The notes below the pieces were generated by a model. It made no database searches. It saw only the letters and a list, made by a program, of their open reading frames with translations, and had not been told where the DNA came from. Shown here piece by piece: positions 1 to 10,900 of a stretch of DNA of 12,645 nt (position 1 is the first letter of the stretch; every line of letters begins with the position of its first letter). Origin of the DNA: Euperipatoides rowelli (taxonomy: Eukaryota > Onychophora > Udeonychophora > Euonychophora > Peripatopsidae); assembly GCA_003024985.2 (NCBI GenBank), contig PXIH01S0056569.1, one strand, 5' to 3'. The position numbers and the translations under genes are program-made.

Positions 1-1818
1 AAAAAAAAAACCCTCTGATTTTAGGCTAGGGGGTTTTTAAACCCCCTTAAAAAAACTCTAGCGCGACCTCTGGTAATAATAAATATTTAATGTATAATAA
101 TCAATTAACCCACAAAAAAATACATCTCTTCTTCCCTTTGGAGGGGAGATTTATTTTTTAAAAAAAAAAACTTATAATTTTAATTACTGTATTAGTGTAT
201 ATAAGTAGGTCAGATCAGCTGTATAGATCAAAAACAAGTTTGAGTCCATTCTGATTTAAATTTCACTAAAAAAATTTAATCATCATAAATCATTTAAAAA
301 AAATTAAATCTATTTACTCAAGCAGACCCAAACAGTTTGCTTAGCAGAAACTAATGTTTAAAAGTTTGTCAAAGATTATATCAGTCTGCACAAATACTTT
401 TTTTTTTTTTAACAAAAGGGGTTTTCCAAATATAAAAACCAATACGTCATTTTCGTTTGACATTCTGATTTTTCAAGTTCGAGTTTTGAATTGAGTTTTT
501 TTTTTTATTTTATACACGAAAGATAATTTCAATATTACTTGATTTAGTGTAATTTTTTTTTTTTTTTTGTTTTATAATAGAATTAAATTAAGCTACAAAT
601 AAAAACACATTCATATTTACAAAATTATTTTCCTAAATTGTATCTTTACTGTGACATCTGATCCACCATTCTCATATGGAACACATCCCATAGATCTGGT
701 TGTCAGTACTTTTGACAATCTTAATTTTTAGTAGGTTTTAAATGTATTTTAGTGCATTACAACTTAGAGCCAGCAAAACTACTTAAAATTAAATACCATA
801 AACACTATATTTATGTATTGAATTAAAATTTAGCAAGCATTATCTCCATACCAGACAATATTTTGTATGAATTAGGAATATGATATATTTTTACAAAAAA
901 AAAAAAATTACATTATGACTAAACTGCAAATCAAAATTATCACATTTTTTTTTCAATGCTTAAAGTGGTTTAGCAATGATTTTTTTTTTAATTGATTTAT
1001 GTTTAATCAATTTGGAAAATTTAAACTGAAACATTTAAAAATTTGCAAGTTTTTACGTTGTTTACAAAAAATAAACCCAAGAGCCGTAGCCAAAGGGTAA
1101 AATCTTGCTGGGGTAAAATGCATATCTGGGATCCAGACGCTAGACATCATTACGTTATTGTTTAGAAAAATAGTTAATCGATTTTATTACTTAAAGTTTT
1201 GAAGAAAAAAAAAAGAACAGAGAAAAAGTTACTTTCTTCGCATCAATATAAAATCCATAAAATTTTGAGATAATTCTTGGGATTGAAGTTGAAATCAATT
1301 AAGGAAAAAAAAAAAACTTCAAAATACCGGAAGGCTTTTGTATGTTATTAATTTGACACGATGAGAACAAAATGTTAACTATTATTTCCAAAGTTGTTAA
1401 TATTTTTTAATGCAAAATAAATCCTGTTAAAGGTTTATTTTCAGCCTGCTTGTTTTGAGTATCTTTTATAAAAACCGAGTCACCGAGTGCAAATAATAAA
1501 TAAAGCTTCAAATCACTGATCTACATTATGATTGGTCTGTAAAGGAAACGGTCCCTATTCTGGTCTGACAACCAGTCAACCACTAATCAGGGGGATATTT
1601 TTCTGCCAAAATTCGTCATAAGAAGGTTTGATAATTTGATACATATTGGCGTAAAAGTCGAATTTTGATGCGTTTTTGGACAGAATATAACAAATTGATT
1701 AATTAAGCTTTTTTTTTTACAAAAATACACATAAATCAATGAAGTTGAAATAGGCATTGATATACCACTTTAAAGTATCATTTATATTCAGTACATTTTT
1801 TTTTTCCTTTTAACTTAC
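1..1818 (-). other. NARS1 intron downstream of exon A (incomplete)
   Basis: Non-coding, starting at the exon A donor and running off the left edge. It is AT-rich with many A or T runs of 8-16 bases. It has a short G5/C5 hairpin at 29-46. A slightly GC-richer patch at about 1078-1155 was read in all frames without a recognisable peptide. No RNA gene or regulatory element can be supported. Confidence 0.8.
29..46. repeat. Small perfect inverted repeat (G5T3/A3C5)
   Basis: GGGGGTTT at 29-36 and AAACCCCC at 39-46 form a perfect 8-bp stem with a 2-nt spacer. It lies in an AT-rich intron just before an unusual CG-containing stretch (CTAGCGCGACC). It could be the tip of a transposon end cut by the window edge. 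No function is claimed. Confidence 0.7.
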
Positions 1819-1950
1819 CTGATCTGTATACCAATAGTATGGAGTGGGATCAATGCCTTCTCTTTTGTAACCTGCTAATAAATCATCATAATCCCAAATC
1901 CTCATTGATCCCCCAATGATTTCACCTACACCTGGCATTAGTAAATCCAC
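1819..1950 (-). CDS. NARS1: NARS1 exon A: Mg-ATP binding region
   Basis: 132 nt, 44 codons, phase 0 at both ends, reading [31 protein letters not shown] and [13 protein letters not shown]. The Glu of VGEIIGGS is the conserved acidic residue that coordinates Mg-ATP in class IIb enzymes. GGSMRI and PYYWYTDQ are near-diagnostic of AsnRS. The acceptor is GATACTTAG, with a relatively poor pyrimidine tract. The donor is CAG|GTAAGT. The next exon should begin with the KYGTCPHGGYG block and motif 3; nothing matching it is present in positions 1-1818, so that exon lies beyond the left edge. Confidence 0.96.
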
Positions 1951-4900
1951 CTAAGTATCAAACACAATAGGAAACTTTCTAAATAAAGTCTTTAATGATA
2001 ATTGATCAGTAAGATTACATTGTTTTTTATGCAAATTCAGAATGTATCATTTTATCTATTATTTATTTACTAAGGTTAGTATAAGCCATAGCTTTTTTTA
2101 ACCTGATTATCAATTATACATCTTAAAATATCAAAATATTTTCTTCTTTTGTTATATGTTATTGTTGACAAATACTGAACTATATTAGTATTCTACAATC
2201 AACAGAAATCAAGGATTACTTCACACATTAAAAACAGAGAGAGTTTTCTTCTAGTAGTAAATTTTCTCATCCTCTTTTTCTCCTTTTTAGTTGTATGCAG
2301 AGATGCCAACCATTCCGGATTGTCTGTACTTATTACTCATTTACATTAACTATTACAGCATTAAGGAACCAGCAAAATTATTAAGGAATTTTTAAATTAA
2401 TCAATCTTGATATTTTCACCAGGGCAATTAAAAATATTACTTCATAAAATAAATCATTGTCTAAGGGTCATCACGATTGTAAAGATCTAATACGGTAATA
2501 AGAATAAAAAAAAAGTTTGCATTACAGGAACGAAAATGTTGATATGCACCTAAAAATTCCAAATGTCATCTTTATAAATTTACAATGACGGGAAATCGCT
2601 TCTTAGATTTTTTTTTTTTTTTACAATGCTTGAAAGTTATTTAAGTTAAGCTAATTAAATGTAAAGTGCTTACTTTTCAAAAGATAAAGAAAATACCAAT
2701 ATATTTTTATTTAATCTTATAGTGGTAAACCGTATCATGATTTACTTCTAAAAATTTCGTACTTTCATTTTTTTTAATGACTGACAAGCAAATTGAACTT
2801 ACTATTTACGTTCCCATAAACCTATTACACAGGTAGTTAGTTTTTAAAGTAAATTCAGTAGATCTAGTGCAAATCAGAAGATTTGGCAACTCGTACAACT
2901 ATAATATTGGCACATGCAGAAATAAATTCAGATTTATCCAACTTATTTAAAACTACACTTTGTTTAAATCGTTTCATACCTATACATTTATGGTAGTTCT
3001 CTTGCAATTTGCCTTATTTATTTTAAATTATAATTGGAAATCATGGTCAATAATTAGAAAAAGAAATTAAATTTATTTATGATCCTGCCGATTTTTTTAA
3101 AAAAAAAAAAAAAGTATGAATACCTGTGAACTTTTTTTTTATTGATTCAACCGATCATAAATCTTCCAAGGTAATGTTTATAGGCATTGTTGCATAATTT
3201 TATAACACACAGACAAATAATAAATNTACNGTANATTCAGAGCAAAATACAAAGCTGCAATTTTTTTTCAAAATAAATCACATTTACTGTAATTCAGAAA
3301 AATATAAAGATTAGTAATGTACAGTATATTCAATTTCAATATACTTAGTAAAAATTCACCTTATAATAAATCATTACTTAAAGAGAACAGTGCGGGCCAA
3401 CTCTGCTGATTTATGATAGTTTTTGTGTGGGTCCGATCTGAGTCAGTGTGCACGCAGCTTTAAAATGAAATATTGCGATTAATTTTTTTTTTAGCCCAAG
3501 AAACGATTTTGGTTGGACATAGCTGAATTAGCAACTACTCTTGTCTAGCAAAGAAAATTCAGGAGAAATTATATGATAAATGGTCAAATTCTTTTGTTAG
3601 GTTATATAAAACATACTGTAAGTAGCTTATAAAACAGTTTAGAAAAGGACAGGCCAGATAAAAATTAGAAATATTCAAGTATTTAGAGTTCGAGGTAGAG
3701 GAGGGAGACAAAATATTGCTTAAGAGAAATTAAATTTGTGTTGTGTGTCGGAAAAATTTTAATAAGCTGGCAAAGATTTTTTTTTTAACATCTCAAAAAC
3801 AATTTTGGCCAGTAAAAACTTTTTTTTACTGATCAATGTGGTTCTCCTAATATGATTCTGAGGAGTGCCAAAATCTAGAATATCTGTCTGCTTTTCTCTA
3901 TATATATTTATTTTCACTTACCGACTCTGTTAAACGATTGTCTTCTGGACAGCGTGACATGTAAAAAGATTTGATTTCTGCTGGAAATCGACACAAAAAG
4001 ATGGGCTAAAAGAAAAGAAAACAAAAATATTGAATTTTAATTACAATACTCAAAGCTGTCCATTTTTTGGGCTAATATGTTACCCTTTAATAAATAAGCG
4101 AGAGAATAATAATACAGTAGAGCAAGATTATTTTACCTCATTAATTTTATCAGTCATTTTTCTTTCAGGAGCTTCTGGAATGTCCTGTTTAAAAAAATTA
4201 AAAAAAAAATTATTACTGGTGCACAATTTTTTTTTAAAACTATAAAGGAGGGAGGGGATAATATAAATTCAACCAATGGGATGCAAATTAACTTTATAAA
4301 CTATTTATTTGCTCGTTTTAAAGTAAATGCTATGGCAGGAAACTAATTACAGATTTACAAACAGATAAAGGTTCAGTAAATAAAATACAATGTAAATTAA
4401 TTACAGTATATCTGAAATTAAAGTGTATTATCGATAATCATTTTTAACAAAATTTAAATCGTATTATTTTTACCTAAAAAGTCTTGTTTCATTCATCACT
4501 TCTTCCCATTTAATCTTCATAATACAGAAAATATTTTATCAGACAAGTTTTCAGGGCGGATGACAGTATGCATACGTCATGAAATACTAAATCTTGTTTG
4601 TAGTATCCCATAATTAAAACACAAGGTACAAATTAAAACACAAGGTACAGTATTCTCCGTTAAGGTTTTAATATCCGGTATTCTCAAGAAAATGAATTGA
4701 GGGAAAATGGCGCCAGAGGTACGAGTCAAATTCTTTAGCGACAGTTGCTTGGCAATAAGATCTCACGAGATTTTCTTCAAAACTCGCCAGTCATGTATGC
4801 CTACTTTCATCCATCCTGAAAACATGTCTGATAAAATATCTGTATTATGAAGATTGAATAGGAAGAAATGAATGAAACATACCTTTTTAGGTAAAAATAA

Positions 4901-7900
4901 TACGATTTAAATTTTGTTAAAATGAGCATTGATAATACACTTTAAGATAATTTAAAATCTGATTAGGTTACGAGAGGAGAAAATATAGGAAATATTTTAT
5001 TGAATGAATTGCAGATTCAGGCAAAAATTGATATTTGAAATGATACTAGATGGAAATTAACAGTGAACAAGTAAAAGTTTTGCAGATGGTGTTTTATTGA
5101 ATTACAGTAGTTGTAGAAAAAGTTTAAATCTTGATAGTTTCTTATCAATAAAAAACAAAGTGGATAGTTTTCGATATAACAATATTTAAATATCTATCTA
5201 ATGTTAGTGAGCAAAAAAAAAGAAAACCCTGGGAACTATGTACATATATGATGTACAATATAGGTGGGGTTTTGGCATACAGTATATACCTAAAACATGT
5301 AATAAGTACAATATCTACAGTATGTAAAACTGAACTTTCCTGTGTATTTTGGTTCCACAATACATATTGTATTAATTAATTAATGATTAATAAATTAATT
5401 ATTCTCATTGGTCGAATTTAACTCAATACTTGGAAAGCTTTTATTTTCTATGGAAGTGTGAAATATAGGGTATGTGTTTAGAAACTTCTTTTTGTNCGAT
5501 CAAGTTTGTTGAATTTCCATGCTTTGTATAAATCTTTTGAGAGCTGAAGACAGAATTTAATTGTTGGTTAAAGTTTTTTTATCTTCACTTCTTTATCTTG
5601 TAATATATCTAATCTTTTTCTTTTGTCTTGCTGCAGGCCTGTAATTCATGTATAACAAGATCTCCATTTCTTCTTGCATTGATCCTAAATTTGAAAATTC
5701 TTTGCAGTTTATATCCTTATAATCTTACTATGTGCTCTTGTACTTCACTCTTCATACGGTGACTTTTTTCATCGTTTTACTCAGATTAAATCGATGAAAA
5801 AGCCTGTATTTTCTAAAGAATGGATACACCACATGTCTAATCATACTGTATGTGCTTGTATCATATCGGTCAGAAATATTTGCCGGCCAAGTTATGGACA
5901 CATTTTCACTCACATAGCTGTACAGGAAATCATGTGACATTACAACACATCACTAGATATTTGCAACATTTATGAATTAATTAAATCAACATACTACTTT
6001 ATTCCTTTTTTTTTTTTCTTGTTATATGTGATTTAGCAAGGATTATGTGTTTTCCTATTTGTTCTTTATATCATTTACCAGCGACTCCTTCCTCCTATGT
6101 TTTGATCCTGATCTTGGCAGATGTTTTGTCTAACTTTGTCTAACTTTGTCCTTGAGTTTTCCATAGAATTTACATACAGTATGTACGTATTAAGTTTCCC
6201 TTCATCACAACTTTCATTCTTCTATTTACTTATTAAGTTCCCTTCATCACAACCTTCATTCTCCTATTTGCTTATAAGTTTCCCTTCATCACAACCTTCA
6301 TTCTTCTATTTGCTGATTTTATATCTTCCTTTTATAGTGCTGGATACATGAACACCGGTCTTTTTATGGTTTCTGACTTATACAAATGACCAGGGCTCAG
6401 CTATATTCCCTTTCTATAAGTTAATTGGCGGGTTTACAAATTCCCAAAAATGGTTCAACATTACTAATCTTATCCAAGTGAAAATTCTGCGTCAAATAAA
6501 ATATTAAATTTATTTTTATATTACTAATAATGTCTTCATACTACATTCAATAGGATTCTCCATTTTCTGAAAATTAATCCAATATTAGCTTTATTAGATT
6601 TAATAGCTGGTTAGTAAATATTAGTTTTAGAATAACTAGTTCAAATCAACTTTGTCAATTATAATTCATACGAGCACTTCAATACACAAAAACCAAATCA
6701 CTCAGATTAGTATTATAATTTGTTACTGTAATTAGCAACTTTATTAAACAATTAGTTGCTAACGATGACATTATGGTGACTGCATCTTGCTTCATGGTTA
6801 TCCAACCTTTATTAATTGTAGACCCGTTTGTCATAATCGGCATTTTATTTATTACATTAATTTTAATTGTCCCAACACATCTTAAAACTTAAAAATAAAT
6901 TTTTCTTACTTGTTTTTCGACTACAAAAAAAAAAATTCGTTTTTTTAATAAACTTAGTTGTGTACTTTGGTGATTATATAAACCTGCAAATAACTTTTCA
7001 ACTTCTTGTCACAAGTTGTTTGATTATAATCAGAAATATTTGCAATTTTAGTAATAATCAAACTATACTCCTCCCCCCCCTCCCACACCAAGCTAATGTG
7101 AAAAATTTAAAGGTTTAATGTCCATGACAACCTACCACTATTGTGAAAAATTCCAAATTCTAGTAATACAGGGCTGATCAAGATTTATTTATTTTGTAAC
7201 TTTTATCGTAATTCCAAAGTATAAATATCTTACCTCTCCAAATTCATAAAAGGTGCCATCATCTTTGGTGATATTGTGCTCTTTCAAGTATAGAATGGCA
7301 TCAGGGTAATTCATCCTCATGAACGGCCTTTTAGGGGCTTTAAAATCCTTAACAGAATAAAAAAATCATATAAACTAGAAATAATATCGTATCAATTAAT
7401 AATTAACAATATTTTATTACTTAACAAATATATTGCTTTTATGACCTATTTCTCTATTTTCATGTTTTACAAAGCTCTTTACCAATAAAGACTAAACACT
7501 TACTGATTAAATAAATAAATAAATATTTTATATCTTAGATTTAAGTATTGGTCAACTATGTATACTATACTCCATGAATCACAAGCAGGTTTCCGTGAAC
7601 ATTACTCCACAACTGACAATATACTGTATTTCTTTTATATTCGCTGATTTATACTAAAATCTCTAAAAAGAGAGCAAAATTATATGTAACTTTTTTGACA
7701 TCTAAAGCCTTTTATAACTTGGTTGGATCATCATTTGATCTGGGAGTAAGTTCTAAATTAGTTAATTTTTTATCAAGATATTATTTGCAATTCTAAAGCA
7801 ATTATTAATAGTGATAATTCTAAGCCAGAACAAAGTGGAATTTCTATTTCTAGAGGAGTCTTTCAAGGAGACTCATTAAGTCCCCTTCTATTTCTTATTT

Positions 7901-10900
7901 TTGGTCATGATTACTTACAACTAGGGACATGTTTTTTTTCTTATTTTTTTTTATTTTTTTTTTAAATTTCGTTTTTTTTTTTTTTTTTTTAAATTTTCTA
8001 GTTTTCAACTTGTTAACCAAAAGCTGACTTGAAAAAAAAAAACAGGAAAGACTAAACAAAGAGTTGAAAAGTTAAAAATTCAAAGAAAACAACTTTTAAT
8101 CATTTATCTTAATTCTAAAAATAGTTTCAATTATAATTTTGCAACATATTTTTTTTTTACTTTTGTAAAATATAAATATCCCTTTTTTCGTGCATAATAT
8201 TGCAATTTAATAGAATTTCGTTTTATATTGTGAATTTCGTCTTTTGTTATGAATTTCGTGTTTTGTCGTGAGGATTAAAAGTCTTTTTTCTTATTACTTT
8301 AATTGCAATAATTGAAGAAATTTAAAAAAAAAATTGTTATGAAGCAATTAGTTTTATTGTGTAGTACGAAAAACACATGCCCCTACTTACAACATAAAAT
8401 AAATATATTTTCAGATCATTATTTTGGGGAAACTATTACACATACTTCTTTGCCTGCTCAATTAAGAACTAATATGGGAAGATCACTATTTATTGCAGGC
8501 TATGATTTTGTATTTATTGGCCAGTCTTACATCAATTAGTAAGAAATATTTTTTTCCTAAATATTCTCGGGTAGAATTTACAAATAAATTTGTTTCTGTT
8601 TTTGATATTTTAAAGGAACTAGATATTCAAACTCTACTTCCTCTTATCCTAAAAATGGAAACTGGTGGTTATACAGGTTTTTGAAACGCTCCATTGCAGA
8701 AATAAATATTGTTGCAATTATTTATGAATACTGTTTTTTTCTTTCTTATTCCTGCCTTGACCATTTTTACCAGTGATGTTAAAAAACAGCTTTGTGCTGA
8801 GCGGCAATCAACAAATCCAATATCGCAATGGAAACTTACTCTACAACAAATAAATATCACACTTTAAAAAAAAACTAAACGCCCCTTTTTAATATACTGT
8901 ATTTCATTTAATAAGATATAAAGCTGTTCTGTGTTACAATAAACCTTGACAATAATAATAGTAGTAACAAACTAAATAATTGTTCTATTTCGGAATTTTA
9001 AAAAAAAGGAGTCTATTCTTGCACAATTTTATAAATACAATATCAAAGAAAGGGAATTTAAATTTCTAGTACAATTTCGATTTAATTTAAAGAATCCTAA
9101 ATTTCTTTAAAATAAAAACTAAGTTATTTAAAGGAGCTCGGAGATTTGTCAGCAGCTTTGAATTGTATTTTCGGCATTATTGGCAATTTTGATTATTGTC
9201 CAGTTTCTATTTATTTATGGTTTAAAAAAAAAATTATGATCTACCGTACGTCAAAAATCTGTAATGGCAAAAATATACATCACTAAAAGTCGTACTCATT
9301 ATTTTAGAACAGCAGCAAACTATAGTTTTTCATCTGCCGTGAAGATGACAGCTATCTTAAAAGTGCTCTGAAAACAAAAACGCGGATGTTAATTACTTCA
9401 AACTCTGATGAGCTCGGTCAGTTCTCCATGACGTATTTCTCTGTTCTCTGCTCAGAGAAAATTAACATTAGTAGCCATAGCCATTATGGTTGCCATGGAA
9501 ACTTAAAGCAAGCTACCCACGATGAGTGCAGTTCCATAATCATGATAAAACAAAACCTTAAATTTTTATTTGTTTACTTACTGGATTGACTTCATAAAAT
9601 AAATCAGAATATGGCGTCTTAAGCACCCTGTCCACTACATCGCAGACAAGGTCTTCAAGTCTATTCAGGAGATCTTCATATGTAATAAATGGACACTCGG
9701 CTTCAACATGTGCAAACCTGAAAAGTAAAAAAAATTTTGCATTAAAAAAAAAATTAACTTTTGACCAATTAATTCATCCAAAGAAATATGGCTAAAACTC
9801 TCTTAATATTTTGTTTATGATGGCTATGCCATCATAAATTGGATATTTAAATCAGTCATTTTGTTTAAATAATTTAATAAAAAAAAATATGGTAATTAAT
9901 CTTTATTGATGGATGAGATATTTTATATATAAAAAAATATAATTATAAAAAAAAATAGTCAAGAAATTAACGAATGTTAAAAAAAAAATTCAAGGACATT
10001 TACTTAAAGTTGCTGTAATTTTCAGCATCAAATTTATAACAAGTCAAAAGTAATAAAAAAACACCATATTTATGAACATCGTACTGTAAATAAAAATAAT
10101 TACAAAACAATCCCATTTTGTTATAATAATTTGTTTGGATCCCTTAGCAATCATTGTAATCCCAATCATGCTTCTAAAGAGTCACTCTATTCTAACCTTT
10201 ATTTATAAGTAGAATTTTATTTATTATTATTAACCCTGTAGTCATCGTGGTATTTGTGAGATACTGTACATAATTAATATTCAAAAATTAATTTCTAGCT
10301 AATGCGCTGAACTAGAATATTATAGAGCCATTAAATGCTCCTAAATTAATGAGTTTTTTCATCTGTCAATTAGACGGTGTTGTGACGGCAAGGCATATAT
10401 TGATTTCCTTTTATTTTATCTGTCGGATAAACTGCGACGACTCTCGTAAGTTTTGACTTTCAGGTAGCATAATACAAATATAAAAAAAACATTTAGGAAT
10501 AAACTTATACATTTTCCAAATCAGAATTTAATGCAGATTTCAAAAATAAAAAGTAAAAAAATCTATCTCTAACGACAGAGAAACGGCATTGAAAAATGTA
10601 AGAAGGACTGGCTTTTTTTTTTTTTTTTTTTTTTATAGCCGACTTTAAGAAAAAAATTCATAAAAGTCTGTTTGTAGTTGTGTTAATCCCTCATTNGCTT
10701 TTAATTCTTTGCACAAAAAAACGCTTGAAATCCAAGATGGCGGTCAATCTGCCGCTTCCAGATGAATTCTGGGAAATTTAAAAAAAAAAAAATTTAATTA
10801 ACTTTTAATGACACTTTATTTTAACCCATACAATTTTAATGCAAACCGTATAATAAAAAATTTTGATTTTCGACAATCCTGTCCCCTTAAAATTCCTGAT

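Larger units (their letters stand above)
4185..7233 (-). other. NARS1 intron between exons D and C (3049 nt)
   Basis: Phase-0 intron and the longest complete one here. It contains a 528-bp foldback element (4418-4945), AT-rich DNA with several TAC(A/T)GTA words (5100-5325), a TTAA-rich stretch at about 5371-5400, a 42-bp triplicate (6192-6316) and a short C8 tract at about 7073-7080. The short ORFs at 5145-5360(-), 5752-5940(-), 6121-6351(+) and 6867-7118(+) have no recognisable domain. One ambiguous base sits at 5496. Confidence 0.9.
7348..9581 (-). other. NARS1 intron between exons E and D (2234 nt)
   Basis: Phase-0 intron. It contains a decayed plus-strand reverse transcriptase fragment (7576-7905), a T-rich tract (7931-7990), a 19-bp triplicate (8213-8269), coding-like ORFs of unknown origin (8312-8684) and a moderately GC-richer stretch at about 9300-9540 with an X-box-like site. 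Nothing recognisable is seen at 7360-7570 or 8860-9300. Confidence 0.9.

Noticed and set aside
1-1818. Search for the last NARS1 exon (KYGTCPHGGYG and motif 3)
   Set aside because: No stretch on the minus strand encodes this block, so the terminal exon must be outside the window.
4030-4245. 71-codon plus-strand ORF
   Set aside because: It overlaps NARS1 exon C antisense and intron sequence, has low-complexity Lys/Leu ends and no recognisable domain.
5145-5360. 71-codon minus-strand ORF
   Set aside because: Its peptide shows no family signature, base composition is the same as the surrounding intron, and it has no conserved splice context.
5752-5940. 62-codon minus-strand ORF with possible continuation to about 5630
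   Set aside because: It looks mildly protein-like and is on the host-gene strand, but it lies inside the D/C intron, the exon D to exon C junction is already in frame without it, and no family is recognisable.
6867-7118. 83-codon plus-strand ORF
   Set aside because: The translation is of A/T-rich intron DNA with low-complexity Phe/Leu/Ile/Asn content and a C-tract. No motif is visible.
7971-7990. Poly(T) as a Pol III terminator or poly(A) tail of a gene
   Set aside because: Long T and A runs occur throughout the window, so this one has no specific meaning without an associated transcript.
8669-8860. 63-codon minus-strand ORF
   Set aside because: It has no recognisable motif and opposes the coding-like plus-strand frame nearby; likely chance.
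9386-9589. 67-codon plus-strand ORF
   Set aside because: It runs into the antisense of NARS1 exon E and its donor site; no domain is visible.
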